Below are positions 1 through 10,122 of a DNA stretch of 64,000 nt, piece after piece; positions within the stretch are counted from its first letter, which is position 1, and each line of letters opens with the position of its first letter. The notes below the pieces were generated by a model. It saw only the letters and a program-made list of their open reading frames with translations. It ran no database searches and had not been told where the DNA came from. The stretch comes from G965115915 sp965115915 (lineage in GTDB: Bacteria; Pseudomonadota; Gammaproteobacteria; Eutrophobiales; Eutrophobiaceae), in assembly GCA_965115915.1 (NCBI GenBank), contig OZ220483.1, positions 1,984,001 through 2,048,000 of the forward strand, given 5' to 3'. Position numbers and translations under genes: made by a program.

Positions 1-3000
1 TGGCGAGAATGTCACATCCGCATTGTTACTGCTCGGCGTCACCGTCACCGCCGCACTCGGCTGCGTCGCCAGCACCACCGTGTAGCTCCCGCCATCACTG
101 TCCCCTTCAGACACCGTCAACGTGGTCGCGCTCAGCCTCACACCCGCCGCCGCCGTGTCGTCATCCTCTATCGTCACCGTCACCGTATCCGGGTCACCAA
201 TAATCGCAATGAGCGCACGGTTGCTGCCTGTCAGCATCGCCGTAAACGTCTCATCGCCCTCGACCAGGGTGTCCTCTGCCGACTGTATCAACAGGTTACT
301 CGACGAATCCCCCGCCCCGAACGAGAGCGAATACCCTCCAGAGGTGTAATCCGCAGGGGACTTCGCGGTACCATCCGTGGTAGCAATGAAAAGTATAATA
401 TCCTCCACCGGCGTCGGCGACGCATTCACAGTCAACGAGACCACCGCCCCTTCCGTCACCGTCGCGGTCGCGGACGCAAACTCGAATGTCGGCATCGCCC
501 CCAGCTTGCCGCTCACCGCGTTGCTGCCCACCACCGTGTGGCCCGTCACCGCAGACAACTGGAGGCTATAGCTCTCCTCCGAATCCGAGTCCTCTTTCAC
601 CACAAAGTCAACGCTCGCCGTCCCATCACTGAAGCTCGCGCTGGACGGCACCGTGCTGAAATCCGCCGCCACCGCATCGCCACTGTAGGACCAACTCAGC
701 CCGCTCAGCGTACCCCCAAAGTCCGTGTCCGTGCTGTAAGTCGTGCCGCCATCGCTCGTCGCCACCGCGCTCAGCGCCACACTCAGCGTACCCCTCTCGG
801 TTACTCCCTTGCTGGTCTCCGCCGTCAGACGAATACCGTCATTGTCCGTCAATGTCCCAGACAGCACCGCCGAGCCCGACGCCACCGTGTAGCCCGTCCC
901 AGACGACAGACTGATACGAAAGCCCTCATCACCCTCCACACTCGCATCATCCGTCAACCGCAGGCTCACCGTCGCCGTCTTGCCATTGTTGAAACTCGCC
1001 GTCGTCACACCGCTCAGCGTCCCGCCATTGAAATCCGCCGCCGCCGCGTCCCGATCCGTAGCAGAGGTGCTGCCCTGCACCGAGAAGGACACAGCCAGGG
1101 TCCCGCTCACATCAATATCCGAACTCAACGACAGACTCAGACTCCCCCCTTCCGTCCCATCCGCCGTTCCAGACAGCGTCAGCTCCGGCAACGCCGCCAC
1201 CGGCGTCGCACGCGCCTCCGCTGAGGCCGCTCCAACATTGGCCGTCCCCACCGACCCCACCGCTCGTACCTGAAAACGGTACGCGCTGTTGTTGGTCAGG
1301 CTTTCCACCGTGTGGCGCGTCGTGGTGGAATCCGAACCGGCAATGGCCATCCACGATGCACCCGCCCAGCCCGAGGCCTCCGTCGTCGCACGGTATTGCC
1401 AACTCCCTATGTTCCCGCCAGAACCGGGCGCCGTCCACGACAGTGTCACCTGCGTGTCTCCCGCCGTCGCCGTCAAGCCCGTCGGCTGGCCCGGCGTCGT
1501 GTCCCTCACCGTCACTGCAACGCTATCTATGCTCAGCCCACCCCCATAACCCGTCGCACCACCGCTCACACTGTGCGTCAGCGTCACGCTGTCATCGTCC
1601 GTGTCGCTGTCCACCACCACCGTCACCGTCACCGTCTGCGCCGTGGACCAGCCGCCGGGACCCGTACCCGTACCAAAGGTCAGCAGCGCCGGCGTCGCCC
1701 GCACGTCTGTACCCCCAAAACCGGACACCGTCACCGTCACCGCCGCATCCGGCTGCGTAGCCAGGACCACCTCGTAGCTGTCACCCGTCGTATCCCCTTC
1801 AGCCACTGTCAATGTGGTCTCGTTCAATGTCACGCCCGGGGTGTCGTTGTCCGTCACCGTCACACGCACCGCCGACACCCCCACCGACGCATAATCACCG
1901 CCCGAAATGCGGTGTGTCAGCCTCGCGCTGTCGTTCACCGAATCAAGGTCTTCTTCCGCCGTCACACTCACCGTCTGCGCCGTGTCCCAGCCACCCATGC
2001 CAGTACCCGTACCAAAACTCAGCGTCGCTGGACTAAAACTCACATCCGCGTTGTCACTGCTCGGCGTCACCGTCACCGGCGCACTCGGCTCACTGGCCAG
2101 CACCACCGTGTAATTCCCGCTGCCTCCCTCCGCCACCGTCAACGCACTGGCGCTCAGCCTCACACCACGCGTGTCATCGTCACTCACCGTCACACGGACA
2201 TTCGGCACACTCACCGAGGCATAGTTTCCGCCCGTTATGCCATGACCCAGCGTCGCACTGTCATCCACCGCATCCCCATCCTGCTCCGCCGTCACACGCA
2301 CCGTCCGCGCCGTATCCCAACCACCCGTGCCGGTGCCGGTACCAAAGCTCAGCGTCGCTGGACTAAAACTCACATCCGCGTTGTCACTGCTCGGCGTCAC
2401 CGTCACCGCCGCACTCGGCTGCGTGTTCAGCACCACCGTGTAACTCCCACGGCCTCCCTCCGGCACCGTCAACGCCTGTGGGCTCAGCGTCACACCCGGC
2501 ACATCATCGTCCGTCACCGTCACCTCAACAGCCGGCACACTCACCGAGGCGTAGTCGCCTCCCGTTATGCTATGGCTCAGCGTCGCACTGTCATTATTCG
2601 TGTCCAAATCCTGCTCAGCACTCACCACCACCGTCTGCGCCGTGTCCCAGGTGTCGGTGGCAAAGCGCAGCGTCGCTGGACTAAACCGCACATCCGCATT
2701 GTCGCTGCTCGGCGTTACCGTCACCGCCGCGCTCGGTCGCGTAGCCAGCACCACCGTGTAGGGCTCACTGCGACCCTCCGTCACCGTCAGCGAGGCCAAA
2801 CTCAAACGCACACCCGCCATGTCGTCCTCTGTCACTGTCACACTCACCGACGGCACGCTCACACCCGCATAGTCGCCCCCCGCTATGCCGTGCGTCAGCA
2901 TCGCACTGTCCGCTATCGCATCCTCGTCATCACGGGCCGTTACCACCACCGTCTGCGCCGTGGACCACACACCAACATCAAAGCGCAGCGTCGCCGGTGT

Positions 3001-5472
3001 GAAGACCACATCCGTGTTGTCGCTGCGCGGCGTCACCGTCACCGCCGCACTCGGACGCGAATCCAGCACCACCGTGTAGTAAGACCCCGCCGTGTCACCT
3101 TCCAACACCGTCACGCTGCGCGGCGTCACCGTCACACCCGCCGTCTCATCATCCGTCACCGTCACCGTCACACGCCCCGCGCTTGTCACCGCACCGTATC
3201 CTTCCACCGCGTGCGTCAACTGCGCACGCTCGTCCGCCGCATCCACGTCCTGCTCCGCCGTCACCGTCACCGTCTGCGCCGTGGACCACGCGCCAACATC
3301 AAAGCGTAGCGTCGCGGGCATGAAGCTCACCGACGCGGTGTCGCTGCGCGGCGTCACCGTCACCGGCTCCAGCGGCTGCGAATCCAGCACCACCGTGTAC
3401 GTCCCACTGCCTCCCTCGGACAACGACAGACTCCCGGCACTCAGCGTCACACCCGCCGTCTCGTCGTCACGCACCGTCACCGTCACACCGGCAACCTCCA
3501 CACCAGCGTAGTCGCTGTCGCCGCTGCTCGCCCGGTGGCTCAACTGCACACGGTCGTCCTCCGCATCCGCGTCTCCTCCCGCCGTCACCGTCACCGTCTG
3601 CTGCGTGCGCCAGTTGCTCGCGTCAAAACTCAACGGCGAACCGCTCACTGTCACATCCCCCGTCGCTCCCAACACCGTGATGCTCACCTCGGCCTCAGGC
3701 TGACTGTTCAGTTGTACCGTGTAAACCCCACTGCCTCCCTCATCCACCGTCAACGCCTGTGGCACAACGCTCACACCCGCGGACACCGGGACCATATAGG
3801 TGTTGTTAGCAGTGTCATCGCCAGTGCCATTCCCACCAACAAAGCGAATACGCGACTCCGGCATCACACCGCTCGGGTCACGAAAACGCAACATATACGC
3901 CCCATTCCCCACATCGTAATCAAAGCCTTCCGCACCCGCGCTGCCCGGCGCTGGAACACGCCACACAAACACCTCACCTTGCAGTTCCGCCCCCTCGTAG
4001 CCCCCATCTCCATCCCGGTCACGAAAACGCACCTCCACCGGATTGGAGACCAAAAACTCCCGACCCAACCCGACGCAGCGAAGCCCCGACGAACTCATCC
4101 CCTCCGAATTGACCAAACGACCGCTGAACTCCACCTGCGTTCCCACCGACAACGCGCCTGACGGGCTCCCCCGCACCTGCGCTCGCAACTCCACTCCACA
4201 GTCCGTCTCCCCCGTGTCACGACGCGCATACAAAATCCGCTTCTCGCGTTTCACCACCGAATACAGGTCCGCTTTCTCCCCTCCCTCCGTACGCAGACGA
4301 GACTGCGCCGGCCATACAAAACGCAGACCCAATTCATACCGGTCCTTGCCCAGCGCGTCCGCTATCTCGTAGCTGCCACCAAACGACAAACCCGGAAGCA
4401 ACTCGTAGTCCACACCAAAACTGCCTCCGGGACGCAAGCCCTTATGCTTCCCGCTCCCTTCCTCATAGTGCTCCCACATCCCCAGCGAACCGTGCACCTC
4501 CAGCGCATCCGTCAGCGCATAGCGCAACCGCAGATCCAGACCCCCAAGCGCATGCTCCTCCCTTTGCCCCGGCGCCTCCCCCGAGTCCTCCCAGTCCGTC
4601 AGCGAATAGTACACATTCAACGCGCCGTAGCCCCGACCTGAACGAAAATCCAACGACAGACCCAGACGCTGCAGCGTGGAATCCACATTGTGGTCGTAGA
4701 ACACCCCGCCACCCGCGACCCAGTCGCCCACACGGCGGCGGTAGCCACCGCCTATGTTCAGATCATGCCGGCGTTCCCCGTCCAGGCCAGGCCACAGCAG
4801 AAAGCCCGGCTGCAAAAACCATGTCGAATCCGCATCCCCGAAAAACGGCACAAACACGTCCAGACCACCCTGCACACCCTCGCGCACGTCCCAGCGCAGG
4901 CTCGAATCCAGACGCAGACCACGCTGCTCCCCTCCCAGGGCCAGCAGCATCCCCTGTAGCCGGCTATCCAGCGCCCGGGTCAGACGGGCGTTCACCGCCG
5001 CCACCGCACGCTCCTTCAGACTGTGACGCAACTCCCCGGGCTCCAGCGCCTCGCGGTCTCGCCGTGAAAGCACCGCCTCCGCATCCGGACTGTCCGAACG
5101 CCCCGACACCCCCTCCGCACGCCCGCCAGAAGAATAACTCGAAAGCCCCGACAAACCACGATTCAGCGCCATCGCCGCATCCACCGTGGGGGCAACCATC
5201 GCAGACGCCGGGGCATCGGTTGCATCGTTTCCCGTCAGCATCGCACGCAGCGCAGCATCGTCCGGAGAGGATGACGCTCCCTCCCGCAACGTTGTCATCC
5301 TCGACAGTGGCCATAGACCAACCGCTGTGCCTTGTCGGGTTTGAAATGAGCGACCCGGGTCGGAAATCGTCGCAACAGGAAACAACAGCAGGGCCGGCAG
5401 CAGCGTGGCCGCCATACGCGCACGCCACAGTGCAAATCGTGAGTTACTAAATGTCGTTCGTTTCAGTAGCAT
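1..5472 (-). CDS. Giant inverse-autotransporter adhesin, N-terminal part (cut by window edge)
   Basis: The frame is open from an ATG at 5472 down to base 1, 1,824 codons without a stop, so the 3' end lies outside the window. The product starts with a basic segment and a hydrophobic signal (MAATLLPALLLFP). A linker and an N-terminal beta-barrel domain of the intimin/invasin (type Ve) class follow, at roughly residues 150-390, recognisable by the run of amphipathic strands and a GGGYRR-like strand followed by FYDHNVDSTLQRLGLSLDF. Calx-beta-like modules of about 100 residues follow (x-LTV-x-EG ... YTVVL-x-x-QPSAAVTVTPSS), then one fibronectin type III module near 1500-1200, then further SLSLSL/VTEG modules. 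In this family the barrel sits in the outer membrane and exports the C-terminal repeats. It is a close paralogue of the gene at 11837-25618, in opposite orientation and with fewer repeats. Base composition is strongly skewed by GTGACG-type repeats. Family assignment is confident; the ligand is unknown. Confidence 0.88.
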   Translation of the reverse strand, partial: MLLKRTTFSNSRFALWRARMAATLLPALLLFPVATISDPGRSFQTRQGTAVGLWPLSRMTTLREGASSSPDDAALRAMLTGNDATDAPASAMVAPTVDAAMALNRGLSGLSSYSSGGRAEGVSGRSDSPDAEAVLSRRDREALEPGELRHSLKERAVAAVNARLTRALDSRLQGMLLALGGEQRGLRLDSSLRWDVREGVQGGLDVFVPFFGDADSTWFLQPGFLLWPGLDGERRHDLNIGGGYRRRVGDWVAGGGVFYDHNVDSTLQRLGLSLDFRSGRGYGALNVYYSLTDWEDSGEAPGQREEHALGGLDLRLRYALTDALEVHGSLGMWEHYEEGSGKHKGLRPGGSFGVDYELLPGLSFGGSYEIADALGKDRYELGLRFVWPAQSRLRTEGGEKADLYSVVKREKRILYARRDTGETDCGVELRAQVRGSPSGALSVGTQVEFSGRLVNSEGMSSSGLRCVGLGREFLVSNPVEVRFRDRDGDGGYEGAELQGEVFVWRVPAPGSAGAEGFDYDVGNGAYMLRFRDPSGVMPESRIRFVGGNGTGDDTANNTYMVPVSAGVSVVPQALTVDEGGSGVYTVQLNSQPEAEVSITVLGATGDVTVSGSPLSFDASNWRTQQTVTVTAGGDADAEDDRVQLSHRASSGDSDYAGVEVAGVTVTVRDDETAGVTLSAGSLSLSEGGSGTYTVVLDSQPLEPVTVTPRSDTASVSFMPATLRFDVGAWSTAQTVTVTAEQDVDAADERAQLTHAVEGYGAVTSAGRVTVTVTDDETAGVTVTPRSVTVLEGDTAGSYYTVVLDSRPSAAVTVTPRSDNTDVVFTPATLRFDVGVWSTAQTVVVTARDDEDAIADSAMLTHGIAGGDYAGVSVPSVSVTVTEDDMAGVRLSLASLTVTEGRSEPYTVVLATRPSAAVTVTPSSDNADVRFSPATLRFATDTWDTAQTVVVSAEQDLDTNNDSATLSHSITGGDYASVSVPAVEVTVTDDDVPGVTLSPQALTVPEGGRGSYTVVLNTQPSAAVTVTPSSDNADVSFSPATLSFGTGTGTGGWDTARTVRVTAEQDGDAVDDSATLGHGITGGNYASVSVPNVRVTVSDDDTRGVRLSASALTVAEGGSGNYTVVLASEPSAPVTVTPSSDNADVSFSPATLSFGTGTGMGGWDTAQTVSVTAEEDLDSVNDSARLTHRISGGDYASVGVSAVRVTVTDNDTPGVTLNETTLTVAEGDTTGDSYEVVLATQPDAAVTVTVSGFGGTDVRATPALLTFGTGTGPGGWSTAQTVTVTVVVDSDTDDDSVTLTHSVSGGATGYGGGLSIDSVAVTVRDTTPGQPTGLTATAGDTQVTLSWTAPGSGGNIGSWQYRATTEASGWAGASWMAIAGSDSTTTRHTVESLTNNSAYRFQVRAVGSVGTANVGAASAEARATPVAALPELTLSGTADGTEGGSLSLSLSSDIDVSGTLAVSFSVQGSTSATDRDAAAADFNGGTLSGVTTASFNNGKTATVSLRLTDDASVEGDEGFRISLSSGTGYTVASGSAVLSGTLTDNDGIRLTAETSKGVTERGTLSVALSAVATSDGGTTYSTDTDFGGTLSGLSWSYSGDAVAADFSTVPSSASFSDGTASVDFVVKEDSDSEESYSLQLSAVTGHTVVGSNAVSGKLGAMPTFEFASATATVTEGAVVSLTVNASPTPVEDIILFIATTDGTAKSPADYTSGGYSLSFGAGDSSSNLLIQSAEDTLVEGDETFTAMLTGSNRALIAIIGDPDTVTVTIEDDDTAAAGVRLSATTLTVSEGDSDGGSYTVVLATQPSAAVTVTPSSNNADVTFSP

Positions 5473-5808
5473 CTTTATTATACAGCTCCGAACTATTAGC
5501 CAGCTCCGAACCCGCTACATATCCAAACTGCAATTACTAACTAAACTTAAACTACAATCACAATTTAAATCTGCTTGCCCTCGATGTTCTGCTTTACTTG
5601 ACTACAACCACAGCCCGGAAATCTTCACCGGACGGAATAGGACGGGAAACGTTATCACAAGCAAATCTAAAAAACACAACCGGTAGAAAACAACCCTTTC
5701 CCGTCGCGTCAGAGGGACAGGACAGATGAGCTGGCCCGCACCACTCTGAACCGTCTGCATAGAACGGCAAACCAAAGCCAACTAAGTCGTTTACGCTTAC
5801 TAGGTAAC
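5473..5808. other. AT-rich intergenic region upstream of the first adhesin
   Basis: This 336-base stretch between rodA and the adhesin start holds no convincing gene. It is much richer in A and T than its surroundings, especially 5505-5580, as expected for a promoter region reading toward the adhesin on the minus strand. An 11-base direct repeat (CAGCTCCGAAC) occurs at 5483 and 5501, 18 bases apart, just upstream of the start codon. In minus-strand sense each copy contains a GGAG. I could not define clear -35 and -10 boxes or a rodA terminator. Confidence 0.5.
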
Positions 5809-6942
5809 TTACAATGAGAGAAAACGGCGCTGGAAATAAATGGCCATCAGCAGGCCAAAGCCGATCATCGTGCTTAGCATCGCGGTACCTCCCAGGCTGA
5901 TCAGAGGCAGGGGGCTCCCCACGACGGGAAGTTGCCCGCTGGTCATACCGATATTGACTACTGTGGCAAGAAAGAACGATATTGTCAGGGCATTTGCCAG
6001 CAAACAACCGAATGCCGTCTGCGCTTGGCTGGCAATATACAGCCCGCGCCATGTGATCATCAGATACAACCCCAGCAATAGTGACGCCCCAACAAAGCCG
6101 AACTCTTCGCAATACACCGCAAAGATGAAATCGGTCAGACGCTCGGGCAGAAACTCCAGTTGCGACTGAGTTCCGCTCTGCCAGCCCTTCCCACTCAATC
6201 CCCCGGAGCCAATGGCAATGGTCGATTGGATGATGTGGTATCCGGCCCCGAGTGCCTCGCGTTGCGGATCCAGGAAAATGAGTATGCGCTGGCGTTGATA
6301 ATCGTGTAGCAGATACCAGAGTACAGGGATTGAACCTACCAGTAGCACAGCCATTGAAAGCAGGGCTTTCCAAGACATGCCCGCAGCGAAGATCACCACA
6401 AAACCAACCATGCCAACCATCAACGCCGTCCCCAGATCCGGCTGTCTGGCGATGAGTAACACGGGCAGTAACAGTAACGCTCCCGCAAAAAGAAGCTGTG
6501 GCCAGCGCGGAGGCACCGGTCGTTTGGACAAATATCCGGCAAGCATCAACGGCAGCGACAACTTCAGCAGTTCGGAGGGCTGAAAACGGATCACTCCCAA
6601 ATCCAGCCAGCGTCTAGCCCCTTTCCCCAAGTCCCCGGCAAACAGTACCAGCACCAAAAGGGCCACGCCCAAACAATACAATGCCGGCGCCCAGCGCAGC
6701 AGGGCCGGGATTGAAAGCTGTGCCGCAAGGAACATGGCAAAGAACGCGATCAACAAATGGACAACATGCCGTAGCACTATCTCTGTGTTTGCCCCTGACG
6801 CGCTGTAAAGAGTCAGAAGACCGATGCCTGACAGTAGCAGCAGAAGAACTGTCAGCACGGGGTCAATATGTAAGGCGTTCAGCAAACGGCTTTTCTCCAG
6901 ACCGTGTTTGCCTCTGGGTGGGAACAACAAAAACCGTTGCAT
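5809..6942 (-). CDS. rodA: Rod shape-determining protein RodA (SEDS peptidoglycan glycosyltransferase)
   Basis: RodA polymerises lipid II into glycan strands in the inner membrane, with PBP2 as its transpeptidase partner, during sidewall elongation. The protein of about 377 residues has multiple membrane helices and family motifs including LYSASG near the N terminus, GARRWLDLG followed by FQPSELLKL, ARQPDLGTAL, and VVGSPLPLISLGGT near the C terminus. Its ATG shares one base with the mrdA stop (TGATG); a GTG one codon earlier is the alternative. It is the last gene of the mreBCD-mrdA-rodA run. The coding end is followed by an AT-rich gap and then the adhesin in the same orientation, so read-through is possible in principle. 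Confidence 0.97.
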   Translation of the reverse strand: MQRFLLFPPRGKHGLEKSRLLNALHIDPVLTVLLLLLSGIGLLTLYSASGANTEIVLRHVVHLLIAFFAMFLAAQLSIPALLRWAPALYCLGVALLVLVLFAGDLGKGARRWLDLGVIRFQPSELLKLSLPLMLAGYLSKRPVPPRWPQLLFAGALLLLPVLLIARQPDLGTALMVGMVGFVVIFAAGMSWKALLSMAVLLVGSIPVLWYLLHDYQRQRILIFLDPQREALGAGYHIIQSTIAIGSGGLSGKGWQSGTQSQLEFLPERLTDFIFAVYCEEFGFVGASLLLGLYLMITWRGLYIASQAQTAFGCLLANALTISFFLATVVNIGMTSGQLPVVGSPLPLISLGGTAMLSTMIGFGLLMAIYFQRRFLSL

Positions 6943-8762
6943 CACATCCCCAGCAGATAGTGGTCGAACAGTTCCCGCGCCACCGGGGCGGCTGCGCTGG
7001 AACCACTCCCGGCGTTCTCCATGACAATGGCAACAGCGACCTCCGGGGAAGGCAACGGGGCAAAGGCGATGAATAGCGCATGATCCCGAAATTTTTCCGG
7101 CAGCTTTCCCGGGCGGTACTCTTCATCATCGCCCAGGCTCACAACCTGCGCGGTCCCCGTTTTTCCAGAAAACTCGTAGGCGGCATTGCGCCCGCTGCCA
7201 CGCGCCGTGCCGGTTCTTCCATGAACCACCTCGCGCATCGCCACAGCGATCAACTGCCAGTCGGCTGCCGTAGCGAGATCCGACAGTGATTCTTCCATCC
7301 ACACCATCGCCTGTTCCGGCATGGTGTGGGACAACAGTCGAGGCTGTAGCAACGTCCCACTATTGGCAAGGGCGGCAGTCGCCCGCACCATCTGTATCGG
7401 GGTAGCCAGAATATGACCTTGACCTATGCCGAGCAAAATGCTTTCACCAGGAAACCAAGCCTCGTTGCGCACTTCACGCTTCCACTTGGCCGATGGTAGC
7501 AGGCCTGCACTTTCGTTTGGCATATCCACACCCGTGTACCGACCGAAACCAAATCGGGCAAGCCCCTGATGCATGCGCACTATCCCAAGATTCTGGGCCA
7601 GAGAGTAAAAATAAACATCACAGGATTCAGCAATGGCCGCCTGCAGATCGGGTTGTCCGTGGCCAGAACGCTTCCAGTCCCGGTATAGCTGCCCACCCAG
7701 ACGGAACCAACCAGGACATGGGGTACGATGCCCCACGCCACGTACGCCGGAGGACAATGCGATCAGACCCAGAAAAGGCTTGATGGTAGACGCCGGAGGG
7801 TATTCTCCATGTACCAGACGGTTGAATAGTGGCTTGTGGGGGGAATTGAGCAGTGCCCGGTAATCGGCATGGCTTATGCCATTTACAAACAGGTTAGGGT
7901 CGTACTGTGGACTGCTGACCGCGGCAAGCAGTGCCCCATTGCGTACATCCATGACGACAATGGCCCCGTATTTCCCGCGCATGCCGTTGACGGCACGGCG
8001 CTGCAGAGACGTGTCCAGATTCAGGTACAAATCACTGCCGGAGCGAGGCGCAACACGTTCCAGCACACGAATAATACGCCCCTGGGCATTGACCTCCACC
8101 TGTTGGTAACCCACTGTGCCATGCAATATCCGTTCATGGTAAAGTTCCAATCCCACCTTACCGGTATGGCTGCTGGCCCGGTAATTGTCGTGGTCAAGCG
8201 TTCTCAGATCATGCTCGTCTATCCTGCCAACATAGCCCAGGATATGGGCGAATTCCTCCCCGAGTGGATAATGTCTGCCTAGTCTGGCATTAACTGTTAC
8301 CCCGGGGAAACGGTGTCGGTTGACCGCAAAAATCGCCTGTTCCTTCGCACTCAGGTTATAGCGTAGTGGAACGCTATCGAAGCGACGTTTGCGTTGCATC
8401 AGACGCCAAAAACGTTCCACCTCCCGAGCACTGATGCCAAACAATTTCCGCAGCCGATGTAATGTCAGTAACAGGTCTGTCACCCGTTCTGGCACGATTT
8501 CCAGATCATGCACCGGACGGTTCTCCGCCAGCAGAACCCCATCCGCACTGTAGATCAGACCACGTATCGGCGCGATGGGAACCAACTTGAGCCGATTGTC
8601 CTGCGACAGTGTGGTGTAGTGCTCGTAGTGGTATATCTGCAGATAAAACAACCGTCCCAGCAATAGCAGAAAGACTCCTATGATTGGCAACAGCAGCTTC
8701 TCGGCGCGTTTCCCGATCAAATGCAGTGCCTCGGTTTTTTCATTCAGGCGCTGGTTTTTCAT
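6942..8762 (-). CDS. mrdA: Penicillin-binding protein 2 (peptidoglycan D,D-transpeptidase)
   Basis: PBP2 cross-links new glycan strands in the elongasome. The 606-residue protein has an N-terminal cytoplasmic stretch, one membrane anchor (LLLPIIGVFLLLLGRLFYL) and a pedestal domain. The transpeptidase domain carries the serine nucleophile motif STIK at about residue 325, SCD at about 380 and KTG at about 534. I start at the ATG at 8762 (MKNQRLNEK), which lies directly after the mreD stop. The frame is open further upstream, but that extension would overlap mreD and does not look like PBP2. Length is close to the family norm of about 630. Confidence 0.97.
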   Translation of the reverse strand: MKNQRLNEKTEALHLIGKRAEKLLLPIIGVFLLLLGRLFYLQIYHYEHYTTLSQDNRLKLVPIAPIRGLIYSADGVLLAENRPVHDLEIVPERVTDLLLTLHRLRKLFGISAREVERFWRLMQRKRRFDSVPLRYNLSAKEQAIFAVNRHRFPGVTVNARLGRHYPLGEEFAHILGYVGRIDEHDLRTLDHDNYRASSHTGKVGLELYHERILHGTVGYQQVEVNAQGRIIRVLERVAPRSGSDLYLNLDTSLQRRAVNGMRGKYGAIVVMDVRNGALLAAVSSPQYDPNLFVNGISHADYRALLNSPHKPLFNRLVHGEYPPASTIKPFLGLIALSSGVRGVGHRTPCPGWFRLGGQLYRDWKRSGHGQPDLQAAIAESCDVYFYSLAQNLGIVRMHQGLARFGFGRYTGVDMPNESAGLLPSAKWKREVRNEAWFPGESILLGIGQGHILATPIQMVRATAALANSGTLLQPRLLSHTMPEQAMVWMEESLSDLATAADWQLIAVAMREVVHGRTGTARGSGRNAAYEFSGKTGTAQVVSLGDDEEYRPGKLPEKFRDHALFIAFAPLPSPEVAVAIVMENAGSGSSAAAPVARELFDHYLLGM

Positions 8763-8764
8763 TG

Positions 8765-9259
8765 CTATCTTCGAGGCATTACATGGATATAGCGTCGGCG
8801 CAGTTGGCGCAAAAGCAAAAACACCATCGGCCAAAATAGCACACTGCTCAAAACCGGCGTCCACCAGGCCCAGTTCCACTGGGATCTGCCGAGTAGTTCG
8901 GAGATCAGCTCTTCCAGCGTTTTATAGGCGAGCAGGTACATGCCAATGGATAGTGCCTGATGGGCCCGTGGCAATATCCTGAGCCTGCCATGTGCAAAGA
9001 TGACAGCGTAGGCAAACAGCATCATACCCATGGCATGAGTCCCCAGGAGCGCCCCTTGCAGGATGTCTACGAACAGCCCCAGCGCCCAGACGGCAGATAG
9101 CCGCATATGTTCCGGCAACGCCATACTCCAGTAGGCCAGTACCAGTGGTATCCACAGCGGCCTCCAAGGCTGTGCCCAGGCAGGCAGGGAGACGATCGAC
9201 AAAATCAGAGCGAGGATAAAACTCAGACCTATCAACCAGCCCCGGGACAGGGAATTCAT
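8765..9259 (-). CDS. mreD: Rod shape-determining protein MreD
   Basis: MreD is a small inner-membrane protein of the elongasome. The 164-residue product begins MNSLSRGWLIGLSF and is almost entirely membrane helices, with the family pattern WxPLWIPLVLAYWSMALP and a GLFVDILQG loop. The ATG at 9259 overlaps the mreC stop by four bases (ATGA), which argues for translational coupling and decides the start over longer in-frame options. It lies between mreC and mrdA. Confidence 0.93.
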   Translation of the reverse strand: MNSLSRGWLIGLSFILALILSIVSLPAWAQPWRPLWIPLVLAYWSMALPEHMRLSAVWALGLFVDILQGALLGTHAMGMMLFAYAVIFAHGRLRILPRAHQALSIGMYLLAYKTLEELISELLGRSQWNWAWWTPVLSSVLFWPMVFLLLRQLRRRYIHVMPRR

Positions 9260-10110
9260 GGCTGTCTCTCGGGGCCATCCGGCCCAGGCCGGTCCCGTTG
9301 CGGCCAAACCATCAGTACCTCGCGACTTTGTCCCAGGCGTGCGCTCGGCTCCACAATGACCTGAAGAAAAGGTTCACCTTCCCCCAGAGTGGCCTGACGC
9401 ACGATCCCCACTGGATATGCCCGAGGATAGCGTTGACCCAGACCAGACGAGACAACCAGATCGCCAACAGCGACATCTTGATTGCTTGGGAGATGATCGA
9501 TATACAAACGGTCCTTTTCTCCCCTTCCTTCGGCGACGGCGCGTATACCATTCCGGTTGATCTCCACTGGAATGGCATGGCTCGGGTCCGTCAACAGCAG
9601 CACCGTGCTGGAAAACATGCCCACCTCGACGAGTTGGCCAACGATCCCGGATGCGTCAACTATTGCTTGTCCGACAAAGGCCCCGTCCTGTTCTCCCTTG
9701 TCTATCACGAACCGTTGGCGTTTTTGGCTCATTTCCACAGCAATCAACCTGGCGAGAGCTACCTTGCCACGGAACCGGCGCCGGGATTCCAGCAGTCCAC
9801 GAAGCCGACGGTTCTCGTTCTCCAGAATAAAGTAACGTTGCAGCCTGGCATTAAGCAGCAGGTGTTCGTTGCGCAGGCGTGCGTTTTCTTCCAGCAATTG
9901 TTTTCGGCTTTCGACGCTGGTGCCGGCCCAAGATAGAAAACGTACCGGTAGTGCCGTCACATACTGCAGCGGGTACACAAACGTTGACATCGTGGAACGA
10001 ACAAAGTGCAGATGCCCGCCTGAATCAAGCGCCAACAACACGATCGACAAAGCCACCAACAGCCCTGCCTGAAAAGCATTCGATCGACCTCTCAGGAACA
10101 GGGGATTGAT
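9256..10110 (-). CDS. mreC: Rod shape-determining protein MreC, probable ATC start
   Basis: MreC is a periplasmic elongasome protein with one N-terminal membrane helix, a coiled coil (about 70 residues rich in E, L and R) and a beta-domain that binds PBP2. The frame is bounded upstream by a TAG at 10143-10141 and contains no ATG or GTG before the membrane helix. A good Shine-Dalgarno, AGGAG at 10122-10118, lies seven bases before an ATC at 10110. Translation from there gives x-NPLFLRGRSNAFQAG, which aligns with the MKPIFSRGPS start of E. coli MreC. The first TTG, at 10059, would cut into the membrane helix and has no Shine-Dalgarno. I therefore place the start at ATC 10110 (284 residues). A sequencing error or a true ATG-to-ATC change would look the same. 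Confidence 0.85.
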   Translation of the reverse strand: MNPLFLRGRSNAFQAGLLVALSIVLLALDSGGHLHFVRSTMSTFVYPLQYVTALPVRFLSWAGTSVESRKQLLEENARLRNEHLLLNARLQRYFILENENRRLRGLLESRRRFRGKVALARLIAVEMSQKRQRFVIDKGEQDGAFVGQAIVDASGIVGQLVEVGMFSSTVLLLTDPSHAIPVEINRNGIRAVAEGRGEKDRLYIDHLPSNQDVAVGDLVVSSGLGQRYPRAYPVGIVRQATLGEGEPFLQVIVEPSARLGQSREVLMVWPQRDRPGPDGPERQP

Positions 10111-10117
10111 GCTGTCT

Positions 10118-10122
10118 CTCCT
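10118..10122 (-). promoter_or_regulatory. Shine-Dalgarno of mreC that points to an ATC start
   Basis: AGGAG on the minus strand lies seven bases upstream of the ATC at 10110. No ATG, GTG or TTG is at a suitable distance, so this site decides the start proposed for mreC. Confidence 0.6.

Noticed and set aside
1312..3309. Long plus-strand open frame (665 codons) rich in His and Arg
   Set aside because: It is antisense to the first adhesin. The GTGACG-rich repeats read backwards give His/Arg/Thr strings without stops. It has no family features.
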